Below, piece by piece: positions 17,717 to 24,890 of a stretch of 64,000 nt of DNA. The notes beneath the pieces are model-generated. The model was not told where the DNA came from. It was given only the letters and a program-made list of their open reading frames with translations, and did no database searches. Each line of letters begins with the position of its first letter. Position 1 is the first letter of the stretch. Position numbers and translations under genes: made by a program. The stretch is from Streptomyces sp. NBC_01498 (lineage in GTDB: Bacteria > Actinomycetota > Actinomycetes > Streptomycetales > Streptomycetaceae): the NCBI RefSeq assembly GCF_036327775.1, contig NZ_CP109598.1:4910001-4974000 (forward strand), in the 5' to 3' direction.

Positions 17717-19390
17717 ATGAGTGAAAGAGGCGATACCCCCCGTTCCGGCGAGCCCCTCCGTACCGAGGAGGCACCGAGACAGACCGTGGCTCTGGCGGCC
17801 ATGCTGTTCGCCGTCTCGATGACGTTCATCGACCAGACGATCGTCGCGATCGCCGCGCCGGACATCATCCATGAACTGGGCCTCTCGGCCTCCGGGATGC
17901 AGTGGGTGGTCAACGCCTATCTGCTGACGCTGGCGGCGTTCTTCGCGTTCGGCGGGCGGCTGGCCGACATCGTCGGGCACCGGCGGATCATGGTGGTCGG
18001 CACGCTCGTCTTCGTGATCTCGTCCGTCCTGTGCGGATGCGTGCCGAGCGGGAGCGTCGCGCAGACCTGGCTCGTCGTCTTCCGGGCGCTCCAGGGGTTC
18101 GGCGCCGCGCTCATGTTCCCCGCCGCGCTCGCCGTGGTCGTCGCGGTCTTCCCCGTGGAGCGGCGGGGCCGGGCCCTCGCGCTCTTCTTCGGGCTCTCCG
18201 GCGGACTCACCGCCGTGGGACCGCTGCTCGGCGGCTGGCTCACCGACTGGACCTGGCGGGCCATCTTCTGGGTGAACGTCCCCGTCGCCCTGATCGCCCT
18301 CGTACTGACGGCCATGGCCCACATCAAGGACACCCCGCGCCGCGAGAGGCTCGACGTGCCCGGTGCCGTGCTGGTGGCCGTCGGGATGGGGCTGAGTGTG
18401 CTCGGCTTCCAGCAGGCGTCCGCCTGGGGCTGGGGCAGCGCGGCCACCTGGGGGTGCGTCGTCGGCGGTGTGCTCGTGCTCGTCGTGTTCTGTCTCCTCG
18501 AACTGCGTGTCCGTGACCCCCTCATCAGGCTTGAGGTCTTCAAGGACCGGGCCTTCGCGGTCGATTCCGCGGTGCTGTTCTTCGCCATGCTCGCGTTCGT
18601 CCCGGTGTTCTTCTTCGCGTCGGTGTACGCGCAGGTCTCGCTGAGCGCCTCGCCGAACCAGGCCGCGCTCTTCCTCCTCTACCTCTTCGTCGGCTTCGCC
18701 CTCGCCTCGCAGATCGGTGGGCGCGTCCTGGACAAGCACGGAGCCAGGCCCGCCATGCGGCTCGGCACCGCGATCGGGGCGCTCGGCTTCGCCCTGTGGG
18801 CGTCGAAGGCGACGGACCTGTCGATGCACGACCAGTGGCCGTACGTGGCGCTGGCGGGCGCCGGTATCGGGCTGCTCCTCGCCCCGGCGTCCACCGACGC
18901 GATCAATCGCGCGATCGGCGCCTCCTACGGAGAGGTCACCGGCATCACCCAGACCATCCGCAACTTCGCGGCGAGCGTGGGCCTGGCCGTCTTCGGCACC
19001 GTCCTCACCCATGTCACCACCGACCGGGTCACCGAGACCCTTCGGTCGAAGGGCGTACCGGCGGGGGACGCGCGGGACGCCGCCCGTGGTGTCGCGGAGG
19101 CCGTGTCCGGGCAGGCCGACACCCGGGGGCCGACCGGCGGCGGACCGATCGCACGGACTGTGCGCGACTCGATGGACGCGATCCGGATGGACTTCGCGGA
19201 AGCGAACCGGTGGGTCTTCTACGGGATGGCACTCGCGCTCGCGGTGGCGTTCGTGTGTTCGTATTTCCATCCCGGAACGCGGGTGACCGGCGCGCCGACA
19301 TCCACGAAACCGGACGGGCCGGGGGAGCGTGAGGTGTCGGCGGAACGGTCGGCGGAGGGGCGAGATCCGGGGCGGGATGCCTCGGCGTAG
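17717..19390 (+). CDS. MFS drug exporter, DHA2 (14-TM) family
   Basis: The 557-aa protein has about 14 hydrophobic segments. The first bears the DHA2 signature VSMTFIDQTIVAIAAPDI, the loop 2-3 motif is FAFGGRLADIVGHRRIM, and motif C reads GLSGGLTAVGPLLGGWL. These indicate a proton-driven exporter, probably for a drug-like or endogenous secondary metabolite. An Asp/Gly-rich loop precedes the last helix and the C-terminal tail is charged. The ATG at 17717 was preferred over upstream codons because the helix pattern starts just after it; a GGGAG lies 13 bases upstream. No regulator is adjacent. Confidence 0.9.
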   Translation: MSERGDTPRSGEPLRTEEAPRQTVALAAMLFAVSMTFIDQTIVAIAAPDIIHELGLSASGMQWVVNAYLLTLAAFFAFGGRLADIVGHRRIMVVGTLVFVISSVLCGCVPSGSVAQTWLVVFRALQGFGAALMFPAALAVVVAVFPVERRGRALALFFGLSGGLTAVGPLLGGWLTDWTWRAIFWVNVPVALIALVLTAMAHIKDTPRRERLDVPGAVLVAVGMGLSVLGFQQASAWGWGSAATWGCVVGGVLVLVVFCLLELRVRDPLIRLEVFKDRAFAVDSAVLFFAMLAFVPVFFFASVYAQVSLSASPNQAALFLLYLFVGFALASQIGGRVLDKHGARPAMRLGTAIGALGFALWASKATDLSMHDQWPYVALAGAGIGLLLAPASTDAINRAIGASYGEVTGITQTIRNFAASVGLAVFGTVLTHVTTDRVTETLRSKGVPAGDARDAARGVAEAVSGQADTRGPTGGGPIARTVRDSMDAIRMDFAEANRWVFYGMALALAVAFVCSYFHPGTRVTGAPTSTKPDGPGEREVSAERSAEGRDPGRDASA

Positions 19391-19496
19391 CGGCGGCCGG
19401 GGCCGTTGTCGGACCCCTGTGGCAGGGTGCTTTCCGGGTGCCGTCACGACGCGCATCCGTCCCGTGGCCGACCCTGCCCGCAGAAGGAGCACACCC

Positions 19497-20048
19497 ATGT
19501 CCGGTGCCGGACCCGCCCCCGCCTCCGGCGGAGTCCTCGATTCCCTGACCGCCGTGGCCACGCTGCTGGCGCCCGGCCTCCCGGCCGTCGTGGCACAGGT
19601 GCGGCAGGCCCACGAGGACCCCGAGGGTTATGTGCGCGCGTACGCGGACCGGCTGGAGGACCGTGGCGTGGACGAGCCGTTCCCGGGTCTCGCGTGGATA
19701 GCCCTCGTGGACGCCCTCGACGAGCACCGGCTCCTCGCGGAGTTCGACTGGAAGGAGGACGCGGAGGAGATACGGCACCGGCTGAAGCGTCTGGCGTCCG
19801 CCCCGTCCGTCGACCCCTGGCCGCTGTTCGACGCCGGCGAGAGGGAGTTGTGGACGCACGACTTCCTGGAGGCGTGCGGCCGGCACTACCGCGAGGTCGG
19901 CGCCGCGCTCGTGGTCCTCGACATCGAGTCGGACTGCTACCCGGTGGCGTGCCTGTCCGCCGGACGCGTCGGCGAACTGGTGGCGTTCGCGAAGGGAACG
20001 GGCTTCGCCGTGTGGCCGCTCGGTCTCCGGGGGCCGTCCGGAGAGTAG
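19497..20048 (+). CDS. DUF6630-like hypothetical protein
   Basis: A soluble 183-aa acidic protein with no signal peptide. The recognisable stretch is VLDIESDCYPVACLSAGRVGELVAFAKGTGF near the end (seen as VLDIESDCYPVACLS), which I associate with the DUF6630 family; the identity is from memory and not certain. AGAAGGAG lies 8 bases before the ATG. Nothing nearby indicates a role. Confidence 0.7.
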   Translation: MSGAGPAPASGGVLDSLTAVATLLAPGLPAVVAQVRQAHEDPEGYVRAYADRLEDRGVDEPFPGLAWIALVDALDEHRLLAEFDWKEDAEEIRHRLKRLASAPSVDPWPLFDAGERELWTHDFLEACGRHYREVGAALVVLDIESDCYPVACLSAGRVGELVAFAKGTGFAVWPLGLRGPSGE

Positions 20049-20175
20049 CGCCGCCCGTCGGCCCGGGGAGACGCCCGCCCGCCGGGGGAGGAGCCACCGG
20101 GAAACGGCCTGACCACGGAGAAAGGGCTTACCCGCGATGGACGGCGGGCGTCCTACGGGCAACTTCGCGGTGAAT

Positions 20176-20193
20176 CCCGACAGCGTTGTCGGG
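20176..20193 (+). terminator. Hairpin with TTT tail before the DUF1508 gene
   Basis: CCCGACA at 20176-20182 pairs perfectly with TGTCGGG at 20187-20193 around GCGT, and TTT follows. It lies 128 bases after the DUF6630-like stop and 86 bases before the next start, so it isolates the DUF1508/pst region from upstream transcription. Confidence 0.6.
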
Positions 20194-20278
20194 TTTGTGG
20201 CGTCAACTGTCACGTCCGTCTCAATAAGTTGCGCCTGCCGCCCCACTCTCCGACGGGGACGGCGGGGGGTGGATCGAC

Positions 20279-20668
20279 ATGATGGTTTCCGAGGGCGGGA
20301 GCCAGGGAGAAAGATCCGATGCGGGCGGGGCGCGCTGCCGGATACACGTCGACGCGGACGGTGGGTACAACTGGCGGGTGGTCGCGCAGAACGGCCGGGT
20401 GGTCGCGGTGTCCGCCCAGCCTTTCGGCGAGTACGGCCACTGCCGTAGCGCCTTCGAGAAGTTGTGCCGTACGCACGTCGAACTCACCGGCGCCGTGCAG
20501 CACACCGCGGGAGGCAACGGCTGGATGTGGTTATTACGTGACGGCGACGACACCGTTGTCGCCGTTTCGGCGCGACCGTACGAACGGCATTCGACCTGCC
20601 GTTCCGCCTGGCAGCGGTTCCGCGCCCTGCTCGCCGGAAAGGTCGAGGTAACGGGAAGTTGCCCGTAG
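20279..20668 (+). CDS. DUF1508 (YegP-type) double-repeat protein with tandem TTA codons
   Basis: The 129-aa protein contains two copies of the YegP/DUF1508 fold: YNWRVVAQNGRVVAVSAQPF with a trailing HCRSAFEKL, and WMWLLRDGDDTVVAVSARPY with TCRSAWQRF. Each copy is about 50 residues and the family often occurs as such pairs; its biochemical role is unknown. Codons 85 and 86 are both TTA (20531-20536), a rare double occurrence in Streptomyces that would make translation strongly dependent on the bldA leucyl-tRNA and so on developmental stage. GGGGGGTGGA precedes the ATG. It lies 61 bases upstream of the pstC-like gene, same strand, and may be co-transcribed. Confidence 0.85.
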   Translation: MMVSEGGSQGERSDAGGARCRIHVDADGGYNWRVVAQNGRVVAVSAQPFGEYGHCRSAFEKLCRTHVELTGAVQHTAGGNGWMWLLRDGDDTVVAVSARPYERHSTCRSAWQRFRALLAGKVEVTGSCP

Positions 20669-20729
20669 GGCACATCGTGTTCACATCTCGGTGCGCGCGC
20701 GTCAATTGCGCACCGAGAGCGTCGGCCGT

Positions 20730-21728
20730 GTGACGAGAAGAGCGAGTGGGGTCGAAGCGGCGCCCCGGAGGCTGTACGCGGATCCGGGCCTGCCCGACCG
20801 TGTCTTCAGGGGGGTCGCCCGTGGCGGCGGCGGGCTGGTGCTCGCCGTCATGCTGCTGGTCGGCGGATTCCTCCTGTACCGGGCGTGGCAGGCCCTGTCG
20901 AGGGCGGGCTGGTCGTTCCTGACGACCGAGGCGTGGGAGCCGGACGCCGGCCGCTTCGGGATCGCGGCCGTGCTCGTCGGGACCGTGCTGATCGCGGTGG
21001 TCGCGATCGTCGTGGCCGTACCGCTCGCGGTCGGCGGGGCCCTCTACATCTCCGAGTACGCACCGCCCCGGCTGCGCCAGACGCTGATCGGTGTGGTCGA
21101 CCTGATGGCCGCCGTACCGTCCGTCGTCTACGGACTGTGGGGCCTGTTCTTCTTCGAGGGGCAGATCCTGCCCACCGCCCGCTGGATCGCCACCTATCTG
21201 GGCTGGATCCCGCTTTTCCGGGTGACCGGGGCCGACCCGGCCGACCCGCTCGCGCCGGAGACCGTCTACACGTCGTCGACGTTCATCGCGGGCGTCGTCG
21301 TGGCCCTGATGGTCGCGCCGATCGCGTGCTCGGTGATGCGGGAGGTCTTCTCGCAGGCGCCGGTCGGGGAACGGGAGGGCGCGTACGCGCTGGGAGCCAC
21401 CCGCTGGGGCATGATCTCCAGCGTCGTCCTGCCCTTCGGCAAGGGCGGCATGATCGGCGGCACGATGCTCGGACTCGGCCGGGCGCTCGGCGAGACCATC
21501 GCCGTCTACCTGATCATCTCGCCGGTCTTCGAGATCCAGCCCCATGTGCTCCAGAACGGCGCCAGTTCGGTGGCCGCGCTGATCGCCCTGCGCTACGGCG
21601 AGGCCAGCGAGTTCGGCATGTCGGCCCTGATGGCCGCGGGCTTCGCCCTCTTCATGATGACGCTCGTCGTCAACTTCGCCGCGTCGTCGATCGTCGCCCG
21701 CAGCAGGTCCGGTGCGTCGAGTGAGTGA
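20730..21728 (+). CDS. pstC: PstC-like phosphate ABC transporter permease
   Basis: A membrane protein of about 332 aa with six main helices and the binding-protein-dependent permease (EAA) loop GEREGAYALGATRWGMISSVVLP, seen here as EGAYALGATRWGMISSV. MAAVPSVVYGLWGLFFF is a typical PstC motif. Phosphate is the family substrate, but the odd extracellular partners in this cluster leave the real ligand open. The frame is open from a GTG at 20691; GTG at 20730 is used because an inverted repeat GGTGCGC/GCGCACC lies between the two, but neither start has a good ribosome site. PstA follows 13 bases later. Confidence 0.87.
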   Translation: MTRRASGVEAAPRRLYADPGLPDRVFRGVARGGGGLVLAVMLLVGGFLLYRAWQALSRAGWSFLTTEAWEPDAGRFGIAAVLVGTVLIAVVAIVVAVPLAVGGALYISEYAPPRLRQTLIGVVDLMAAVPSVVYGLWGLFFFEGQILPTARWIATYLGWIPLFRVTGADPADPLAPETVYTSSTFIAGVVVALMVAPIACSVMREVFSQAPVGEREGAYALGATRWGMISSVVLPFGKGGMIGGTMLGLGRALGETIAVYLIISPVFEIQPHVLQNGASSVAALIALRYGEASEFGMSALMAAGFALFMMTLVVNFAASSIVARSRSGASSE

Positions 21729-21741
21729 GGGGACACCACAG

Positions 21742-23178
21742 ATGACCGTCGCGCCCGGAAGACGCGCACCGGAACCGGAGCCGCCAGTGTCTGACGCGTT
21801 GCCTGACACGCCGCCCGACGCGGGTTCCGCGGCGGGCCCCGCCACGGTGCCCGCCGTGGCGCGGGCGGGGACGTATCCGGCGGCTCCCGGCGGGACCGGG
21901 CGCTCACCCCTCGCGGGGGAGCGGCGGCGCTCGCCCGGCCACCTGCGCGCGACCGACGTGTACGCCCTGCTCGGTGCCGCCGCCGCGGCGCTGTCCCTCA
22001 CCGGGCTGCTGTTCACCCGACTGCTGCCGTTCAGCGGTTCCGTCGGCTTCCTGGTGGTCGCGTATCTCCTCTTCCTGCCGCTCTACGGCCTGCTGGTCTC
22101 CTTCGACGAGGACGGACCGGCGGTGCGCGACCGGATCGCCGGGGTCGTGGTGCGCAGTCTCGGCCTGGTGATGGTGGCCGCACTCGTCTGCGTCGTCGTC
22201 TACACCCTGTGGGAGGGCCGCAAGGCGCTGCCGCACCTGAACTTCTTCGTCGAGGACATGGTCGTGGCGGGACCGCTCGACCCGCTGACGACGGGCGGTA
22301 TCCTGCACGCGATCCTCGGCACCCTGCAACAGATCACCATCGCGCTCGCCATCACCGTGCCGACCGGGCTGCTCTGCGCGGTCTTCCTCAACGAAGTCCC
22401 GGGCCGCTTCGCCCGATTCGTACGGACCGTCGTCGAGGCGATGACCGCGCTCCCGTCGATCGTCGCCGGACTGTTCATCTACGCGACGGTGATCCTGGCG
22501 CTCGGCCACGACCGCTCCGGCTTCGCCGCCTCCCTCGCGCTCTCCGTGATGATGCTGCCGATCATCATCCGGGCGGCCGACGTGGTGATCCGGCTGGTGC
22601 CGGGAAATCTGCGCGAGGCGGCGTACGCGCTCGGTACGTCGCGCTGGCGCACCGTCTGGCACGTGGTGCTGCCGACGGCCCGCTCCGGTCTGACGACCTC
22701 GGTGATCCTCGGCACCGCACGCGGGGTGGGTGAGACCTCACCGGTGCTGCTCACGGCGGGTTTCACCGCCGAGGCCAACATCGATCCCTTCTCCGGAGCG
22801 CAGGTCTCGTTGCCGCTCGCGGCCTTCGAGTTCGTCAAGTCGCCCGAACCCACCATGATCGCGCGGGGGTTCGGTACGGCGGCGGTGCTGATGGCCCTGG
22901 TCCTGGTGCTGTTCGTGGTCGCCCGTGTCGTCGGCGGGCGCGGGCCGGGTCAGTTGACACGTCGTCAGGAACACCGGCGGGTGCGGGCCTCCCGGCAGGA
23001 CGCCGAACGGTTCGCCGCCCGCGCCGGCGCCCACACCGGCGACATCGCCGCCCGCGGCGACGACGTCCCGGCCGGGGGCGAACACGGCCCCGGCGACCAA
23101 GGCGGCCCCGGCCCCCGCCCCGGCTTCCTCACCAAGCAGCCGCGTTCACCCCGTACCCCCCGAAGGAGCACCCCGTGA
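21742..23178 (+). CDS. pstA: PstA-like permease with extended N- and C-terminal regions
   Basis: The 478-aa product is about 180 residues longer than ordinary PstA. Residues 1-75 are Pro/Ala/Gly-rich, two additional helices follow (YALLGAAAAALSLTGLLF and VGFLVVAYLLFLPLYGLLV), then the conventional PstA core with EAMTALPSIVAGLFIYA and the EAA loop REAAYALGTSRWRTVWHVVLP (seen as REAAYALGTSRWRTVWHVV). A charged 60-residue tail ends the protein. The ATG at 21742 follows GAGGGG; the frame opened from 21712 overlaps pstC. Its stop overlaps the GTG start of the next gene. Confidence 0.85.
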   Translation: MTVAPGRRAPEPEPPVSDALPDTPPDAGSAAGPATVPAVARAGTYPAAPGGTGRSPLAGERRRSPGHLRATDVYALLGAAAAALSLTGLLFTRLLPFSGSVGFLVVAYLLFLPLYGLLVSFDEDGPAVRDRIAGVVVRSLGLVMVAALVCVVVYTLWEGRKALPHLNFFVEDMVVAGPLDPLTTGGILHAILGTLQQITIALAITVPTGLLCAVFLNEVPGRFARFVRTVVEAMTALPSIVAGLFIYATVILALGHDRSGFAASLALSVMMLPIIIRAADVVIRLVPGNLREAAYALGTSRWRTVWHVVLPTARSGLTTSVILGTARGVGETSPVLLTAGFTAEANIDPFSGAQVSLPLAAFEFVKSPEPTMIARGFGTAAVLMALVLVLFVVARVVGGRGPGQLTRRQEHRRVRASRQDAERFAARAGAHTGDIAARGDDVPAGGEHGPGDQGGPGPRPGFLTKQPRSPRTPRRSTP

Positions 23179-24890
23179 GACCGGCCACCGTCTCCCGACT
23201 CACCATGGCGGCAGCCGCGTTGATGTGCCTGCTGCTCGCCTTCCACCCGCCGGCCGCCGAGGCCGCCTCGTACACCAAGATCAGCGGCGCGGGCTCCACC
23301 TGGAGCTCCAACGCGCTCGACCAGTGGCGCCGCAACGTCGCCTCCAACAGCGGAATGACCGTCAACTACGCCGCGCTCGGCTCCTCGGTGGGCCGTGAGC
23401 AGTTCAAGAACGGCACCGCCGACTTCGCCGTCTCCGAGATCCCCTACGGGCTGACCGAGGGCGGGGCGAGGGACGCGCCGCCCAAGCGCGGCTACGCGTA
23501 CATGCCGATCGTCGCGGGCGGCACCGCCTTCATGTACAACCTCAGGATCGGCGGTAAGAAGGTCACCAACCTGCGCCTCTCCGGCGAGGTCGTCACCAAG
23601 ATCTTCACCGGGAAGATCAGCATGTGGAACGCCCAGGAGATCCGGGCGGACAACCCCGGCCTCGATCTGCCCGCGCGCCGGGTCGTCCCGGTGGTGCGCT
23701 CCGACGGTTCGGGGACGACGGCCCAGCTGACCACCTGGATGGCCAAGGAGCACGGCGGCCTGTGGAACGACTACTGCCGCCGGGCGGGCCGTTCCACCCC
23801 CTGCGGGATGACCTCGTACTTTCCCCTCGTGCCCGGCTCGTCGCACATCGCCAAGTCGGGATCGCTCGGCGTCTCCGGCTTCACCAAGCAGGGCCACGCC
23901 GAGGGGGCGATCACCTACGTCGAGTACTCGTACGCCACCACGACCGGTTTCCCGGTGGCGAAGCTGCTCAACGCGGCCGGGTACTACGTCGAACCGACCG
24001 CGTCGAGCGTCGCCGTCGCCCTGCTGAAGGCCCGCATCAACGAGGACCGGAACTCGGAGAACTATCTGACCCAGATCCTCGACGGCGTCTACCGGTCGTC
24101 CGACCGCCGCACCTACACGCTCTCCAGCTACAGCTACATGGTCGTGCCGACCAAGGCGGAACAGCCGTTCACCACGGCGAAGGGCAGGACACTGGGCACC
24201 TTCGCCAACTACTTCCTCTGCGACGGCCAGCAACAGGCCGAGGAGCTGGGCTACTCGCCGCTGCCGAAGAACCTCGTGGAGGCGGGATTCGCGCAGGTCC
24301 GCAGGATTCCCGGAGCACCCACCGGCTCCATCGACATCACGAAGTGCCGCAACCCCACCTTCTCCTCGGACGGCTCGAACACCCTCGCCAAGAACGCCCC
24401 GTACCCGAAGGCGTGCGACAAGCGGGGGCCGACGCAGTGCTCCGACGGTACGGCGGGCGCCAAGGAGGAGACCCCGGTCAAGCCCGCAGCGTCGGGCGGC
24501 GGTTCGGGCGGCGCGAACGGCGGCGGCGGTGCGGGTGACGGCGGGGGTACGGCCTCCGGCGGTGCCACGGGCGGCGCGGCGACGGCCGGGAGCGCGGGCA
24601 GTTCCACCGGAGGTGCCACGGGCGCGGGCGGAGCCGCCGGCGACACGGCGGGAAGCGCCACCGGGGGAGGCGTCGTCGACCCGGACACCGGCGAGCTGAT
24701 CGGGGTCGGTGGCGCCGGGGACACCTCGGTCGCGGCCAATCCGGTGACGCTGGCGGCCGGTGAGTCCGGAGGGCTGCGCGGGGCGCTGATGGCCCTGTCC
24801 GCGGTTCTGCTGATCGGTGTGGTCGTCGGACCGCCGCTCACGGCCCGCGCGCTGGCCGCGCGCGGTCGGCGTAAGGAGGGCTCCCGATGA
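23175..24890 (+). CDS. Membrane-anchored PstS-like substrate-binding protein
   Basis: A 571-aa exported protein starting at a GTG that overlaps pstA (GTGA). Residues 1-32 are a signal peptide without a lipobox. The PstS-type periplasmic-binding fold spans about 33-400, with GAGSTWSSNALDQW, FAVSEIPYGL and the oxyanion-loop motif RSDGSGTTAQL retained, so a phosphate-like ligand is plausible. A Gly/Ala/Thr linker of about 90 residues leads to a C-terminal helix (ALSAVLLIGVVVGPPLTARAL) and a basic tail, which replaces the usual lipid anchor. This C-terminal tethering is unusual for PstS. Confidence 0.85.
   Translation: MRPATVSRLTMAAAALMCLLLAFHPPAAEAASYTKISGAGSTWSSNALDQWRRNVASNSGMTVNYAALGSSVGREQFKNGTADFAVSEIPYGLTEGGARDAPPKRGYAYMPIVAGGTAFMYNLRIGGKKVTNLRLSGEVVTKIFTGKISMWNAQEIRADNPGLDLPARRVVPVVRSDGSGTTAQLTTWMAKEHGGLWNDYCRRAGRSTPCGMTSYFPLVPGSSHIAKSGSLGVSGFTKQGHAEGAITYVEYSYATTTGFPVAKLLNAAGYYVEPTASSVAVALLKARINEDRNSENYLTQILDGVYRSSDRRTYTLSSYSYMVVPTKAEQPFTTAKGRTLGTFANYFLCDGQQQAEELGYSPLPKNLVEAGFAQVRRIPGAPTGSIDITKCRNPTFSSDGSNTLAKNAPYPKACDKRGPTQCSDGTAGAKEETPVKPAASGGGSGGANGGGGAGDGGGTASGGATGGAATAGSAGSSTGGATGAGGAAGDTAGSATGGGVVDPDTGELIGVGGAGDTSVAANPVTLAAGESGGLRGALMALSAVLLIGVVVGPPLTARALAARGRRKEGSR

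Noticed and set aside
20679..20689. PHO-box-like half-site GTTCACATCTC upstream of pstC
   Set aside because: Only one 11-bp unit resembles the consensus and the adjacent unit does not; PhoP operators need at least two direct repeats. A similar single half-site at 27784-27794 was rejected for the same reason.
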